This document shows, piece after piece, positions 8,981 to 19,017 of a stretch of 64,000 nucleotides of DNA. How positions within the stretch are numbered: position 1 is the first letter of the stretch; each line of letters starts with the position of its first letter. A model generated the notes under the pieces. That model ran no database searches. It was not told the DNA's origin and saw nothing but the letters and a program-made list of their open reading frames with translations. This DNA is from Methylophilales bacterium MBRSF5. Lineage in GTDB: Bacteria > Pseudomonadota > Gammaproteobacteria > Burkholderiales > Methylophilaceae. The stretch covers positions 372,001 to 436,000 of the forward strand of contig CP011001.1 in assembly GCA_001044335.1 (NCBI GenBank), given 5' to 3'. The translations under genes and the position numbers were made by a program.

Positions 8981-10287
8981 GTAAGTTTAAAATAGGAATT
9001 TTGGGTTTTGGAACGGTTGGCTCTGGAGTCTTTAATGTATTGCGCGAAAATCATGATGAAATTCTTGCCAAGACAGGGATAGATTTTGAAATTGCATCTA
9101 TACTGGACCTTGACCATGAAAAAATTATCAGCGTTGCTGGCGATGAAAAACTGATCGCAAAAGATATTGATGATTTAATCAATATGTCTGACGTCGTGCT
9201 TGAATTAATTGGTGGGACTAGAATTGCTTTTGATTTTGCTAAAAAGGCATTAAACGCAAAGAAACATTTAGTTACAGCTAACAAAGCATTAATTGCTCTG
9301 CACGGGACTGAGCTGTTTAATTTAGCTAAAGAAAATAATGTTTCAATTTTGTATGAAGCCTCAGTTGCTGGTGGTATTCCGATTATCAAAGCATTACGTG
9401 AAGGTGTGGTTTCAAATAAAGTGGAATGGGTGGCTGGTATTTTGAATGGAACTACCAATTACATTCTCACTGAAATGAAAAATAATGGGTTGTCATTTCA
9501 AACAGCCCTGTCTCAAGCACAATCATTAGGGTATGCTGAAGCGGACCCAACTTTTGACATTGAAGGGATTGATGCAGCTCATAAGATAACAATTATCGCT
9601 TCAATTGCTTTTGGAGTTTCATTAAACTTTAACGACGTATTTGTTGAAGGTATAACCAATCTTCAATTAAAAGATGTGGCATATGCAGAGGAACTAGGCT
9701 ACAGAATCAAGCTGATAGGCCTAGCCAAGAAAGTAAATCAAGATATTGAAGTGAGAGTGCACCCGACATTGATTTCTGAAACACAACTCGTTGCAAATGT
9801 AGATGGCCCGATGAATGCGGTCTTAGTAATGGGAAATATGTTAGGCCCGACCCTCTATTACGGTGCAGGAGCAGGATCTGATCCAACAGCCAGTGCAGTA
9901 TTGTCTGATGTGATTGATTTAGCACGCTCAATTTCCAATGGGAATAAGGTTTTTCATATCCCATCATTCGGTTATGAAGACTCAAACTTATCTTCATTAA
10001 AATTTAAAAAAATTAATGAAATAAATTCTGGTTACTACATAAGAGCTAATTTTGTGGATGCAGCTGGAGTTCTCGCAAAAATAACATCATTATTTGCTGA
10101 TAAAAATATCTCAATCGATGAAATGCATCAAAAAATGCTGAAAAAAAATCAGACAGAAAATGATGTCATTATTGTTGTCAAGAATGCCCAAGAAAAAGAA
10201 ATTAATAGCATTATTAATGATATTCAAAAAATGAAATCGAATGTTGGAAATGTAGTGAAAATTAGACTTGAAGAGTTAGCAAAATGA
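8977..10287 (+). CDS. hom: Homoserine dehydrogenase
   Basis: 436 residues: an NAD(P)-binding Rossmann region beginning GILGFGTVGSGV at about 7-18, the homoserine dehydrogenase catalytic domain (AGILNGTTNYILTEM; GYAEADPTFDIEG), and a C-terminal ACT domain (GYYIRANFVDAAGVLAKIT, about residues 350-420) that usually confers threonine feedback inhibition. It reduces aspartate semialdehyde to homoserine. It is a monofunctional enzyme without an aspartokinase domain. ATGA overlaps occur on both sides, with alaA and with thrC, giving a tight alaA-hom-thrC operon as in other betaproteobacteria. Confidence 0.97.
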   Translation: MSKFKIGILGFGTVGSGVFNVLRENHDEILAKTGIDFEIASILDLDHEKIISVAGDEKLIAKDIDDLINMSDVVLELIGGTRIAFDFAKKALNAKKHLVTANKALIALHGTELFNLAKENNVSILYEASVAGGIPIIKALREGVVSNKVEWVAGILNGTTNYILTEMKNNGLSFQTALSQAQSLGYAEADPTFDIEGIDAAHKITIIASIAFGVSLNFNDVFVEGITNLQLKDVAYAEELGYRIKLIGLAKKVNQDIEVRVHPTLISETQLVANVDGPMNAVLVMGNMLGPTLYYGAGAGSDPTASAVLSDVIDLARSISNGNKVFHIPSFGYEDSNLSSLKFKKINEINSGYYIRANFVDAAGVLAKITSLFADKNISIDEMHQKMLKKNQTENDVIIVVKNAQEKEINSIINDIQKMKSNVGNVVKIRLEELAK

Positions 10288-11723
10288 AGTATATCTCTAC
10301 ACGTGGCCAAGCGCCAAAAATAAACTTTAGTGATACATTAATTACAGGATTAGCTTCAGATGGAGGATTATATTTACCAGAAAATTATCCTCAACTATCA
10401 AAAAAGAGTCTTGAAGAGTTACAAGATCTGTCATATCCTGATTTAGCTTTTGCTATCATGAAATTATTTATTGATGAAGATGATATTCCTCATGATGATC
10501 TTAAAGTCATTATCAATAAAACATATACTAAAGAAAAATTTTCCTATACCCGTGAATGTCAGGATGCAAAAGATATTACTCCATTAACAAAAGTGGATAA
10601 TCATTTATATCTTCTTTCATTATCAAATGGCCCAACATTGGCTTTTAAAGATATTGCAATGCAATTTCTTGGAAATATTTTTGAATATCTTTTACATAAA
10701 AAAAACAAGACTCTAAATATACTGGGAGCAACCTCTGGGGACACAGGATCAGCTGCAGAATATGCCATGATTGGAAAAAAGGGTGTTAACGTATTTATGC
10801 TATCACCTCGCGGCAAAATGAGTCCATTTCAGACAGCCCAAATGTATAGCTTACAAGATAATAATATTTTTAATATTTCCATTGATGGTTTTTTTGATGA
10901 TTGTCAGGATATTGTTAAAGGAGTCTCCAATGACCTTGAATTTAAAGACAAGAATCAAATTGGCGCAGTAAATTCAATCAACTGGGGAAGAATCATTGCT
11001 CAGGTGGTATATTATTTTAAGGGGTATTTTTCCTCAACAAATTCATCTGATGAATTGATTGATGTCACAGTCCCATCAGGAAACTTCGGCAATATCTGTG
11101 CTGGGCATATATCTAGAATGATGGGATTGCCTATAAGAAAACTTATTGTGGCAACTAATGAAAATGATGTTCTTGATGAATTTTTTAAAACGGGCGCTTA
11201 TAAACCACGAGCATCGGATGATACCTACCATACATCGAGTCCTTCAATGGATATTTCTAAGGCATCAAACTTTGAGAGATTTGTATTTGATCTAATTGAC
11301 CGAGATCCTGAAAAATTAAGATCTCTATGGAAAAAAATTGATCAGGGCGAAAATTTTGATTTATCTAACACAGGCTATTTTGGAAAAGTATCCAATTACG
11401 GCTTTACTTCTTCATCTAGTTCTCACGAAAATCGTTTACACTTTATTAAGCTATTACACGAAAAATATAAATTAATTATCGACACACACACTGCAGATGG
11501 ATTTAAGGCAGCTTTTGATCATTTTGATCAGTCCGAGGAAATTCCGATGGTGGTTCTCGAAACTGCTTTACCTACAAAATTTGAGGAAACGGTTATGGAG
11601 GCAATTAAATTGAAGCCACCTAGACCAGATGGTTTATCCAATATTGAACAGTTAGCACAAAAATCCTTTGAGATTGAAAACGACATTAACCAAGTAAAAC
11701 AATTCATTGAGAGTCATTCTTAA
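10284..11723 (+). CDS. thrC: Threonine synthase
   Basis: 479-residue threonine synthase of the long form. The PLP lysine is K122 in NGPTLAFKDIAMQF, and the phosphate-binding loop (VPSGNFGNICAG) and GATSGDTGSAA are present. It converts O-phosphohomoserine to threonine, the last step of the pathway started by the overlapping hom gene (ATGA). ThrB is not next to it; many betaproteobacteria keep thrB elsewhere. It is followed after three bases by thyA, so the transcript may continue into nucleotide metabolism. Confidence 0.97.
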   Translation: MKYISTRGQAPKINFSDTLITGLASDGGLYLPENYPQLSKKSLEELQDLSYPDLAFAIMKLFIDEDDIPHDDLKVIINKTYTKEKFSYTRECQDAKDITPLTKVDNHLYLLSLSNGPTLAFKDIAMQFLGNIFEYLLHKKNKTLNILGATSGDTGSAAEYAMIGKKGVNVFMLSPRGKMSPFQTAQMYSLQDNNIFNISIDGFFDDCQDIVKGVSNDLEFKDKNQIGAVNSINWGRIIAQVVYYFKGYFSSTNSSDELIDVTVPSGNFGNICAGHISRMMGLPIRKLIVATNENDVLDEFFKTGAYKPRASDDTYHTSSPSMDISKASNFERFVFDLIDRDPEKLRSLWKKIDQGENFDLSNTGYFGKVSNYGFTSSSSSHENRLHFIKLLHEKYKLIIDTHTADGFKAAFDHFDQSEEIPMVVLETALPTKFEETVMEAIKLKPPRPDGLSNIEQLAQKSFEIENDINQVKQFIESHS

Positions 11724-11726
11724 TTT

Positions 11727-12521
11727 ATGAGGCAATATTTAGATTTATTAAATCATGTTCTAGAACACGGTGATAAAAAAGAAGATAGGACCGGGACAGG
11801 AACAATTTCTGTTTTTGGCTACCAAATGCGATTTGATTTGTCTGAAAAATTTCCTCTGCTAACAACAAAAAAAGTACACCTTAAGTCTGTCATTCATGAA
11901 CTCCTTTGGTTTTTAAAGGGATCAACAAATATAGGATACCTAAAAGAAAATGGGGTAAGTATTTGGGATGAATGGGCAGATGAAAATGGTGATCTTGGTC
12001 CAGTCTATGGCTCTCAGTGGAGGTCATGGCAAACGAATGACGGAAGAACGATTGATCAAATTTCTAATTTGATTGAAAATATAAAAAGCAACCCTGATTC
12101 CAGAAGGCTTATTGTCTCGGCATGGAATGTCGGCGAGGTTGATAAAATGAAGTTGCCTCCGTGTCATTGTTTTTTTCAATTCTATGTTGCGAATGATAAA
12201 TTATCTTGCCAGCTTTATCAGAGAAGTGCTGATATCTTTCTTGGCGTCCCATTTAATATTGCTTCATACGCTCTCTTAACATTAATGATTGCCCAGGTAA
12301 CTAATTTAGCTCCTGGTGAGTTTGTTCATACCTTAGGTGACGCACATATATATAGCAATCATATTGAGCAAGTTAAACAACAATTATCCAGGGAAGCAAA
12401 AGACTTGCCCATCATGAAAATGAATCCGCATGTTAAAGATATTTTTAGCTTTAAGTACGAGGATTTCGAGATATTAAATTATGACCCTCACCCATTAATT
12501 AAAGCCCCTGTTGCAGTCTAG
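11727..12521 (+). CDS. thyA: Thymidylate synthase ThyA
   Basis: 264 residues, the same length as E. coli ThyA. The catalytic cysteine is C146 in [12 protein letters not shown]. The dUMP and folate regions are intact: [16 protein letters not shown], the [18 protein letters not shown] block, and the C-terminal PVAV. It methylates dUMP with methylene-tetrahydrofolate, producing dihydrofolate that the next gene, folA, reduces; the two genes overlap by one base (TAGTG). The thyA-folA pair rules out dependence on ThyX in this organism. Confidence 0.98.
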   Translation: MRQYLDLLNHVLEHGDKKEDRTGTGTISVFGYQMRFDLSEKFPLLTTKKVHLKSVIHELLWFLKGSTNIGYLKENGVSIWDEWADENGDLGPVYGSQWRSWQTNDGRTIDQISNLIENIKSNPDSRRLIVSAWNVGEVDKMKLPPCHCFFQFYVANDKLSCQLYQRSADIFLGVPFNIASYALLTLMIAQVTNLAPGEFVHTLGDAHIYSNHIEQVKQQLSREAKDLPIMKMNPHVKDIFSFKYEDFEILNYDPHPLIKAPVAV

Positions 12522-12997
12522 TGAGTACCTTTTCAATCATTGTCGCTATGTCCGAAAACAATGTCATTGGGATTAAAAATTCGCTTCCCTGGCATTTGTC
12601 TGGTGATCTTAAGCGATTTAAAGCAATCACGACTGGACATCAAATCGTGATGGGTAGAAAAACCTATGAATCGATTGGTAAACCATTGCCAAACAGAGTT
12701 AACTTTGTTTTAACAAGAAATTCCGATCTAAATATTGATGGAGTTCATGTAATCAGCTCCTTAAATGACATTCCAGATTCTGATAAAAAAACTTTTATAA
12801 TTGGAGGCGGTGAAATTTACAGTCAATTGATTGATAGTTGTGATGAATTATTGGTCACAAAAATTCATCAAGAAATTCATGGCGATGCCTTCTTTCCAAT
12901 GATAGATCTCTCTGTGTGGAGTTTGACTGATCAGTCTGAAAAGTTTAATGAGAATGATATTGAGTTTTCTTACCTTACTTACAAAAAAATCTTATAG
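12521..12997 (+). CDS. folA: Dihydrofolate reductase
   Basis: 158-residue DHFR. The substrate-binding acid is Asp29 in PWHLSGDLKRFK (equivalent to E. coli Asp27). The NADPH-binding blocks VMGRKTYESIG and IIGGGEIYSQ are present. It starts with GTG at 12521, sharing the last base of the thyA stop. It regenerates tetrahydrofolate after ThyA and also serves the C1-folate pool, relevant to a methylotroph. Its 3' end is 11 bases from the convergent decarboxylase gene, with no GC-rich terminator hairpin between them. Confidence 0.96.
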   Translation: MSTFSIIVAMSENNVIGIKNSLPWHLSGDLKRFKAITTGHQIVMGRKTYESIGKPLPNRVNFVLTRNSDLNIDGVHVISSLNDIPDSDKKTFIIGGGEIYSQLIDSCDELLVTKIHQEIHGDAFFPMIDLSVWSLTDQSEKFNENDIEFSYLTYKKIL

Positions 12998-13008
12998 AAA
13001 AATTTAAA

Positions 13009-15249
13009 TTAAGTTTTCACGCAATCAACAAAGTAGGTCGTTTTTCCGTTTACAGAATCTTTCACTAATCCATGATTATCTGTCTCAAACCCTGGAAATA
13101 ACTCATTAAACTCTTCAGCAAACTGCAGGTAGTTGACAATTTTTTTATTAAATTTTTCCCCTGGGATCAGTAATGGAATACCTGGTGGGTAAGGGGTGAG
13201 TAACACTGATGTCACTCTTCCTTCGAGCTCATCAATTGCAATTCTTTCAATTTCTTTATGTGCCATTTTTGCAAAAGCTTCCGTGGGTTTCATGGCAGTT
13301 TCAATATCAGAAAGGTACATATCTGTAGTCAGTTTTGCTACATCATATTTTCGATATACCTCATGAATCTCATTACAAAGGTCTTTTAGTCCCTTTCTTT
13401 CGTATTGAGGATATTTCTGGGTAAATTCAGGTAGCACTCTCCAGATCGGTTGATTCTTATCATAGTCATCTTTAAATTGCTGGAGTGCAGCTAATAAGGT
13501 ATTCCAACGGCCTTTGGTAATCCCAATCGTGAACATAATAAAGAATGAGTACAAGCCAGTTTTTTCAACAATCACCCCATGCTCTGCAAGATACTTGGTC
13601 ACAATTGATGCAGGGATGCCGATATCATCGTCAAACTCACCCTTCATATTCAAACCGGGGGTGATAATGGTCGCCTTGATCGGATCAAGCATGTTGAAGC
13701 CTTCTGATAGCTTATTAAAACCATGCCAATTGTCCTCAGATTTAAGCATCCATGAGTCGCGTGTCTCAATTCCTTCTTCAGTTAAGTCATCCGGACCCCA
13801 GACTTTAAACCACCAATCTTGACCCCAGTCGCTATCTACTTTTCTCATAGCTCTTCTAAAATCCAGGGCTTCCATTATGGATTCTTCAACTAAGGCTGTG
13901 CCACCTGGTTGTTCCATCATGGCAGCAGCGACATCGCAGCTAGCAATGATTGAGTATTGAGGACTGGTTGAACAATGCATTAGATAAGATTCATTGAAGA
14001 CATCTCGATCAAGTTTATTATTTTCTGCATCTTGAACAAGAATTTGTGAGGCCTGGCTTAATCCTGCTAATAACTTATGCGTCGATTGAGTAGAAAAAAT
14101 CATACTGTCTTTACATTTTGGACGATCCTCACCAATCGCGTGATAATCACCATAAAAATTATGAAACGCTGCATGGGGAAGCCATGCTTCATCAAAATGT
14201 AAGGTATCAATTTTTCCATCAAGCATTTCTTTGATCTCTTCAACGTTATATAACACGCCGTCATATGTTGATTGAGTAATCGTGAGGACACGAGGTTTTT
14301 GATCTTTATTCTTAATGAATGGATTTGAGTCAATCTTTTTTTGAATATTTTCCCAACTAAATTCCTCTTTAGGAATGGGGCCAATGATGCCAAAATGGTT
14401 TCTTGTCGGCATTAAAAAAATTGGAATGGCACCCGTCATTGTAATAGAGTGCAATACCGACTTATGACAATTCCTGTCAACTACGACAATGTCACCAGGA
14501 GCAACCGTTGAATGCCATACCATTTTATTAGAAGTGGATGTACCGTTCGTAACAAAATAGCAATGGTCAGCATTATATATTCTTGCTGCATTCTTCTCTG
14601 AGGCTGCAACAGGGCCAGTGTGATCAAGAAGTTGTCCTAACTCATCAACCGCATTACAAACATCTGCACGAAGCATATTTTCACCAAAAAATTGATGAAA
14701 CATTTGACCAACAGGTGACTTTAAAAAAGCAACCCCTCCAGAGTGACCAGGGCAATGCCATGAGTATGAGCCATCAGCAGCGTAGTGAGTTAGTGCGCGA
14801 AAAAATGGCGGGGGGAGGCTATCCAAATAGGATCGCGCTTCTCTGGTAATGTATTTAGCAACAAATTCAGGTGTATCTTCATTCATATGAATGAAACCAT
14901 TTAATTCACGTAAAACTTCATTGGGTATATGACGACTTGTTCTTGTTTCACCATGCAGAAAAATTGGTATCTCGTCATTACGGTATCGAATTTCTTCTAC
15001 AAAATCTTTGAGGCTTTTAATTGCTTTTGGATTTTCTTCGACAAACTCTTCATCATCAATTGCTAAAATAAAAGCTGAGGCTCGACTTTGCTGTTGTGCA
15101 AAAGAGGCAAGATCCACATAACTTGTGACGCCGACTGCCTCAAAACCCTCTTTTTTGATGGCTTCTGCAAGAAGTCTTATTCCGAAACCAGAAGAATTTT
15201 CTGATCTAAAATCTTCATCGATAATAATGACAGGAAAGTTGAATTTCAT
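13009..15249 (-). CDS. Orn/Lys/Arg decarboxylase (AdiA/LdcC-type), probably arginine or lysine
   Basis: 746-residue fold-type I PLP decarboxylase with the three expected parts: an N-terminal receiver-like 'wing' domain (about 1-130), the PLP core and a C-terminal domain. Core motifs include SYSWHCPGHSGG, DRNCHKSVLHSI, TLHFDEAWLPHAAF and the PLP lysine in STQSTHKLLAGLSQAS. By eye it is closest to arginine decarboxylase AdiA, and in betaproteobacteria this gene often follows dcd, as here (one-base overlap). It probably makes agmatine or cadaverine for polyamine supply rather than acid resistance, since no antiporter gene is adjacent. Substrate cannot be fixed from sequence reading alone. Confidence 0.85.
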   Translation of the reverse strand: MKFNFPVIIIDEDFRSENSSGFGIRLLAEAIKKEGFEAVGVTSYVDLASFAQQQSRASAFILAIDDEEFVEENPKAIKSLKDFVEEIRYRNDEIPIFLHGETRTSRHIPNEVLRELNGFIHMNEDTPEFVAKYITREARSYLDSLPPPFFRALTHYAADGSYSWHCPGHSGGVAFLKSPVGQMFHQFFGENMLRADVCNAVDELGQLLDHTGPVAASEKNAARIYNADHCYFVTNGTSTSNKMVWHSTVAPGDIVVVDRNCHKSVLHSITMTGAIPIFLMPTRNHFGIIGPIPKEEFSWENIQKKIDSNPFIKNKDQKPRVLTITQSTYDGVLYNVEEIKEMLDGKIDTLHFDEAWLPHAAFHNFYGDYHAIGEDRPKCKDSMIFSTQSTHKLLAGLSQASQILVQDAENNKLDRDVFNESYLMHCSTSPQYSIIASCDVAAAMMEQPGGTALVEESIMEALDFRRAMRKVDSDWGQDWWFKVWGPDDLTEEGIETRDSWMLKSEDNWHGFNKLSEGFNMLDPIKATIITPGLNMKGEFDDDIGIPASIVTKYLAEHGVIVEKTGLYSFFIMFTIGITKGRWNTLLAALQQFKDDYDKNQPIWRVLPEFTQKYPQYERKGLKDLCNEIHEVYRKYDVAKLTTDMYLSDIETAMKPTEAFAKMAHKEIERIAIDELEGRVTSVLLTPYPPGIPLLIPGEKFNKKIVNYLQFAEEFNELFPGFETDNHGLVKDSVNGKTTYFVDCVKT

Positions 15250-15815
15250 TATATTTTCGGCGGAGTAACACCAGTTTGACCTTGATATTTTCCGCCACGG
15301 TCTTTGTAAGATACTTCACAAACTTCATCAGATTCGAAAAATAGAACTTGGGCACAACCTTCACCAGCATATATTTTTGCGGGCAGGGGGGTGGTATTAC
15401 TAAATTCTAAGGTGACGTAACCCTCCCATTCAGGTTCGAATGGAGTGACATTAACAATAATTCCACATCTGGCATAGGTAGATTTACCAAGACAAACAGT
15501 CAGTATATTTCTTGGTATTTTAAAGAATTCAACAGTTCTAGCTAGGGCAAAAGAATTAGGAGGGATAATGCAGTGATCTGATTCAAATTCAACGAAAGAG
15601 TTTGGGTCGAATTCTTTAGGGTCAACAATAGTAGAATTAATATTTGTAAATACTTTAAATTCATTCGCACATCTGATGTCATAACCATAGCTTGAGGTTC
15701 CATAAGAAACAATTTTGTTTCCTTCTTTTTCTCGAACTAGTCCTGGTTCAAAGGGTAAAATCATGCCATGATTTTCTGCCATGTCCCTTATCCAACGATC
15801 AGATTTAATTGCCAT
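15249..15815 (-). CDS. dcd: dCTP deaminase
   Basis: 188 residues, typical for Dcd. Conserved blocks are [12 protein letters not shown], the [10 protein letters not shown] segment, STYARCGI and the catalytic region [15 protein letters not shown], whose Glu acts as general base in this family. It deaminates dCTP to dUTP, feeding dUMP to ThyA encoded nearby. It is followed with a one-base overlap by the decarboxylase gene and preceded after 18 bases by zwf, so it may be co-transcribed with the pentose-phosphate genes. Confidence 0.97.
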   Translation of the reverse strand: MAIKSDRWIRDMAENHGMILPFEPGLVREKEGNKIVSYGTSSYGYDIRCANEFKVFTNINSTIVDPKEFDPNSFVEFESDHCIIPPNSFALARTVEFFKIPRNILTVCLGKSTYARCGIIVNVTPFEPEWEGYVTLEFSNTTPLPAKIYAGEGCAQVLFFESDEVCEVSYKDRGGKYQGQTGVTPPKI

Positions 15816-15833
15816 AATTATCCTAAAAAATTG

Positions 15834-17297
15834 TTACTCTATGTTAATACTACTTCGCCAAAATTGGTCTGAATTTTCAAAAATAATTTTTGAGTCTATC
15901 GGGTCCTTTGATCCAGCAGGATAAGTATGAACTGGAACTGATGGGTCTTGCCATTTTTCAATAATAGGGTCTATTAGTTTCCATTGAGCGTTTACCTCAT
16001 CAATATGTAAAAATCTAGACTGATTGCCCTCAATAAGGTCAAGCATTAAGGTTTCATAAGAATCAATGGTTTCATCTCCCTCGAATCTTATTCCTCCATC
16101 AAGCTGAATTTTTCTTGATTTTGTTTCATCCAGTCCAGGCACTTTTGTATTAATTTCAATGTGAATTGACTCTTTTGGTTGAATGCTAATGATAATCCAG
16201 TTGTCATTTATCTCACCATTTGGCGTTTTCATTGGTTTTAGTTTAACTGAAATATAGGTTGCATTTTCGTGTAACCTTTTAGCAGTGCGCAGATAAATGG
16301 GTACATCTCTCCAGCGGTCATTATCAATAAAAAATTTAACTGCTGCATACGTTTCAACATTACTTTCCTGACCTAATTCTTCGAGGTAGCCTTTTACTTC
16401 ACCTTCATTCGATATCGTTCCCGAAGTGTACTGCGCCCTAAAGACATACTTTTCAAAATCGTCAATCGGTACAGGTTTAATCTGGTTCAGTAACTTAATT
16501 TTTTCCTCTCTCACATCATTTGGAGAAAAACTTTTTGGCTTCTCCATAGTGGCAAGCGTTAAGGTTTGAAGGATGTGACTTTGCATCATATCTCTGAGTG
16601 CGCCGGTTGCATCATAAAAGGTTGTTCTGTCACCCACACCTAATGTCTCATGGTTCGTTACCTGTATATGATCAATGTATTGATTATTCCAGATTGGTTC
16701 TAGGAGAGTATTATAAAAACGTGTAAATAAGATGTTTTGTAAAGCAAACTTCCCTAAGTAATGGTCTATGCGATAAATTTGAGATTCTTTGAGGTGCTTG
16801 GAAATTGAATCCTGAAGAGTTTGAGCTGTTTCAGTATTTACCCCAAAAGGTTTTTCAATTAAAACTCTTTTCCAGTGACTTGATTCATCGAGTAGATTAG
16901 CTTCAGCTAGTTGATCAACAATCAAAGCAAAATCGGATGGCCTTACAGATAAAAAGAAAGCTAAATTCTGTGAAAACCCCTCTTGAATCAATCTATCTGA
17001 CAGTTTTGTGAAAGCATCAGGATCGTCTGGTAGGTTGGCGTGATATATATTTCTATTAAGAAAACGATCTAACACCGTTTGATTTAGATCTTTGTCATAT
17101 TTGGCGCGAATGATACTTTTTAAGTTTATCAGCCATTCCTCATGTGATTCTTCTTGTCGGCCAATTGAAACAATCTTCATATCCGGATGAAGTTTTCCAG
17201 CGAGATCTAATTTAAACAAACCAGGAAATAGTTTTACTCTTGCCAGGTTACCTTTGGCGCCAAATAAGAGCAGAGAAGAAGCTTCTTTTTGCGTCAT
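15834..17297 (-). CDS. zwf: Glucose-6-phosphate 1-dehydrogenase
   Basis: 487-residue G6PDH. The cofactor loop FGAKGNLAR (12-20) replaces the more common GASGDLA form, and the active-site signature RIDHYLGK is at 176-183 with EKPFG at 148-152. It oxidises glucose 6-phosphate to 6-phosphogluconolactone. It lies three bases after gnd, with pgl divergent upstream, so all three oxidative pentose-phosphate enzymes are together. In RuMP methylotrophs this branch performs the cyclic oxidation of formaldehyde. The unusual cofactor loop might bear on NAD versus NADP use, which I cannot decide here. Confidence 0.96.
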   Translation of the reverse strand: MTQKEASSLLLFGAKGNLARVKLFPGLFKLDLAGKLHPDMKIVSIGRQEESHEEWLINLKSIIRAKYDKDLNQTVLDRFLNRNIYHANLPDDPDAFTKLSDRLIQEGFSQNLAFFLSVRPSDFALIVDQLAEANLLDESSHWKRVLIEKPFGVNTETAQTLQDSISKHLKESQIYRIDHYLGKFALQNILFTRFYNTLLEPIWNNQYIDHIQVTNHETLGVGDRTTFYDATGALRDMMQSHILQTLTLATMEKPKSFSPNDVREEKIKLLNQIKPVPIDDFEKYVFRAQYTSGTISNEGEVKGYLEELGQESNVETYAAVKFFIDNDRWRDVPIYLRTAKRLHENATYISVKLKPMKTPNGEINDNWIIISIQPKESIHIEINTKVPGLDETKSRKIQLDGGIRFEGDETIDSYETLMLDLIEGNQSRFLHIDEVNAQWKLIDPIIEKWQDPSVPVHTYPAGSKDPIDSKIIFENSDQFWRSSINIE

Positions 17298-17300
17298 AAC

Positions 17301-18215
17301 TTAACCTTTTTTTCTTAACAGGTGACCACCAAATGCATTACGCATGATTGACAGTAACTTATATCCGTAGCCTTTTTGTTTTTCTTGAGATCTGAACCTT
17401 ACTTGAAGTGCCAGAGTTAATACTGGGGCGGGGATTCCTAAATCAACAGACTCAACAACAGTCCATCGTCCTTCACCTGAGTCTGCTACATAAGGTTCAA
17501 TATTGTCTAGGTTTTGATCTCCCTTCAGAGACTCAGCCGTTAGATCAAGCAACCAGCTTCGAACTACTGATCCATGTCTCCAAAGTTCAGTTACTTTTGC
17601 TAAATCAATATCAAACTCTGTTTTTCCTTTAAGAAGCTCTAAGCCCTCAGCGAAAGATTCCATCATTCCATATTCTATTCCGTTGTGAATCATCTTTGTA
17701 TAGTGACCAGAACCAATTGGCCCCACATGCAGCCAGCCATCTTGCTGATTAGGTGCTAAAGCTCTAAGAACAGGTTCAACTGCTTTTGCAACATCATTAT
17801 CAGCACCTACCATTAAGCAATATCCGTTATCTAGGCCCCAAACACCACCTGAAGTGCCGCAGTCCATAAAGCCAATATTATGCTCTTTTAACATCGCTCC
17901 AATTTTGACGCTGTGTTTGTAATTTGAATTACCACCATCCACAATGATGTCACCAGGGTTTAACATAGGGATAAGGTCATCAATTTGTTTTTCCGTGACT
18001 TCTCCAGCTGGGAGCATCATCCAGATGATTTTTTGTCCTTCAAGTTGATTAACTGCATCTTCAACTGAGCTGGCTGGAATTAAACTCTCCTCTCGTTCTA
18101 GCTTTGCAATCATCTCTGATGACATGTCAAATCCGACCACATTAATTCCATTACGAATTAGACGTGTAGCCATATTTCCGCCCATTTTTCCAAGTCCAAG
18201 CATTGCAATTTTCAT
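17301..18215 (-). CDS. gnd: 6-phosphogluconate dehydrogenase, short (about 300-residue) form
   Basis: 304 residues, the short homodimer/tetramer type rather than the 470-residue enzyme. The N-terminal Rossmann motif LGLGKMGGNM is at 6-15, the substrate region VDGGNSNYKHS follows, and the catalytic Lys-Asn pair is in HYTKMIHNGIEYGMM. Short 6PGDHs often prefer NAD+. It decarboxylates 6-phosphogluconate to ribulose 5-phosphate, the formaldehyde acceptor precursor of the RuMP cycle. It is the first gene of a gnd-zwf-dcd-decarboxylase run and has a good extended -10 promoter upstream. Confidence 0.95.
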   Translation of the reverse strand: MKIAMLGLGKMGGNMATRLIRNGINVVGFDMSSEMIAKLEREESLIPASSVEDAVNQLEGQKIIWMMLPAGEVTEKQIDDLIPMLNPGDIIVDGGNSNYKHSVKIGAMLKEHNIGFMDCGTSGGVWGLDNGYCLMVGADNDVAKAVEPVLRALAPNQQDGWLHVGPIGSGHYTKMIHNGIEYGMMESFAEGLELLKGKTEFDIDLAKVTELWRHGSVVRSWLLDLTAESLKGDQNLDNIEPYVADSGEGRWTVVESVDLGIPAPVLTLALQVRFRSQEKQKGYGYKLLSIMRNAFGGHLLRKKG

Positions 18216-18277
18216 AATTATCCTTTTGTTAAAGTTATTTTTTTGGTAATCTTGTGAATTACATTTTTAAGGTCAGA

Positions 18278-18286
18278 ATTATACCA
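18278..18286 (-). promoter_or_regulatory. Putative extended -10 promoter of gnd-zwf
   Basis: On the minus strand the sequence is TGGTATAAT, a perfect TATAAT with the extended TGn element. It lies about 63 bases before the gnd ATG. No strong -35 was found. The remaining 124-base gnd/pgl gap shows no other clear signal. Confidence 0.5.
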
Positions 18287-18339
18287 AACCATGGGGTAGT
18301 CTGATAGGTTTTTAATCCCTCAAATAATATAAAAACAAT

Positions 18340-19017
18340 ATGCACCAAAAACTAAACTGGAAAGATTTTCAAGACAAAAATCAGCTGGAATCAATATTGC
18401 TTCAAGACATTTTAAACATTGCTAAAAATGCAATAAGTGAAAATGGAAGTTTTAAAATTGTAATGGCAGGTGGATCAACCCCTGAGAAGTTATATAAATC
18501 ATTTCTCGATGTTCGTAATCAAAATTTTAGTGCTTGGGAATTGTATGTTGGAGATGAAAGATGCCTCCCAGTAGATTCTAAAGACAGAAATAGCCATATG
18601 ATAAAAAGATCATTTATTGATCATTTGCCGGATAACTCAAAACCCAAATTTTTTCCTATCAATACGGAAAAAGGGTCTCAAGAAGCCTCGAGTGAATATA
18701 ACAGTATTATTGACAACATAGATCAATTTGACCTTGTTTTATTAGGTTTAGGGGAGGATGGACACACCGCAAGCCTGTTTCCTGGATATCAATGGGATAA
18801 TCAATTAAATGCTGTTGCCGTATCGAATGCGCCTAAACCTCCTTCGGATAGGGTATCGATGACCCCTAAAGCTTTTTTAAAAGCCGACAAAATATTTTTT
18901 ATAGTAACGGGCCATGGAAAGAAAGATGCAGTTAACGCATGGAAAGAAGGGGAAGGTATCCCTGCTTCAAAAATTATGTCCGAAAATCTTATCGACGTTT
19001 ATTGCAATCTTGATTAA
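18340..19017 (+). CDS. pgl: 6-phosphogluconolactonase
   Basis: 225 residues of the DevB/Pgl type. Family motifs are MAGGSTPEKLY near the N-terminus, YVGDERCLPVDSKDRNS in the middle, and LLGLGEDGHTASLFPG. It hydrolyses 6-phosphogluconolactone, the product of Zwf, giving the substrate of Gnd; both of those are encoded divergently just upstream. The 3' end overlaps the convergent apbC gene by four bases. The gap to gnd is 124 bases and probably holds both promoters, although only the gnd one is clear. Confidence 0.95.
   Translation: MHQKLNWKDFQDKNQLESILLQDILNIAKNAISENGSFKIVMAGGSTPEKLYKSFLDVRNQNFSAWELYVGDERCLPVDSKDRNSHMIKRSFIDHLPDNSKPKFFPINTEKGSQEASSEYNSIIDNIDQFDLVLLGLGEDGHTASLFPGYQWDNQLNAVAVSNAPKPPSDRVSMTPKAFLKADKIFFIVTGHGKKDAVNAWKEGEGIPASKIMSENLIDVYCNLD

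Noticed and set aside
13009-15249. Reading the decarboxylase as an acid-resistance system.
   Set aside because: No antiporter or regulator is adjacent, and the dcd neighbour is the usual betaproteobacterial context; a polyamine role is more likely.
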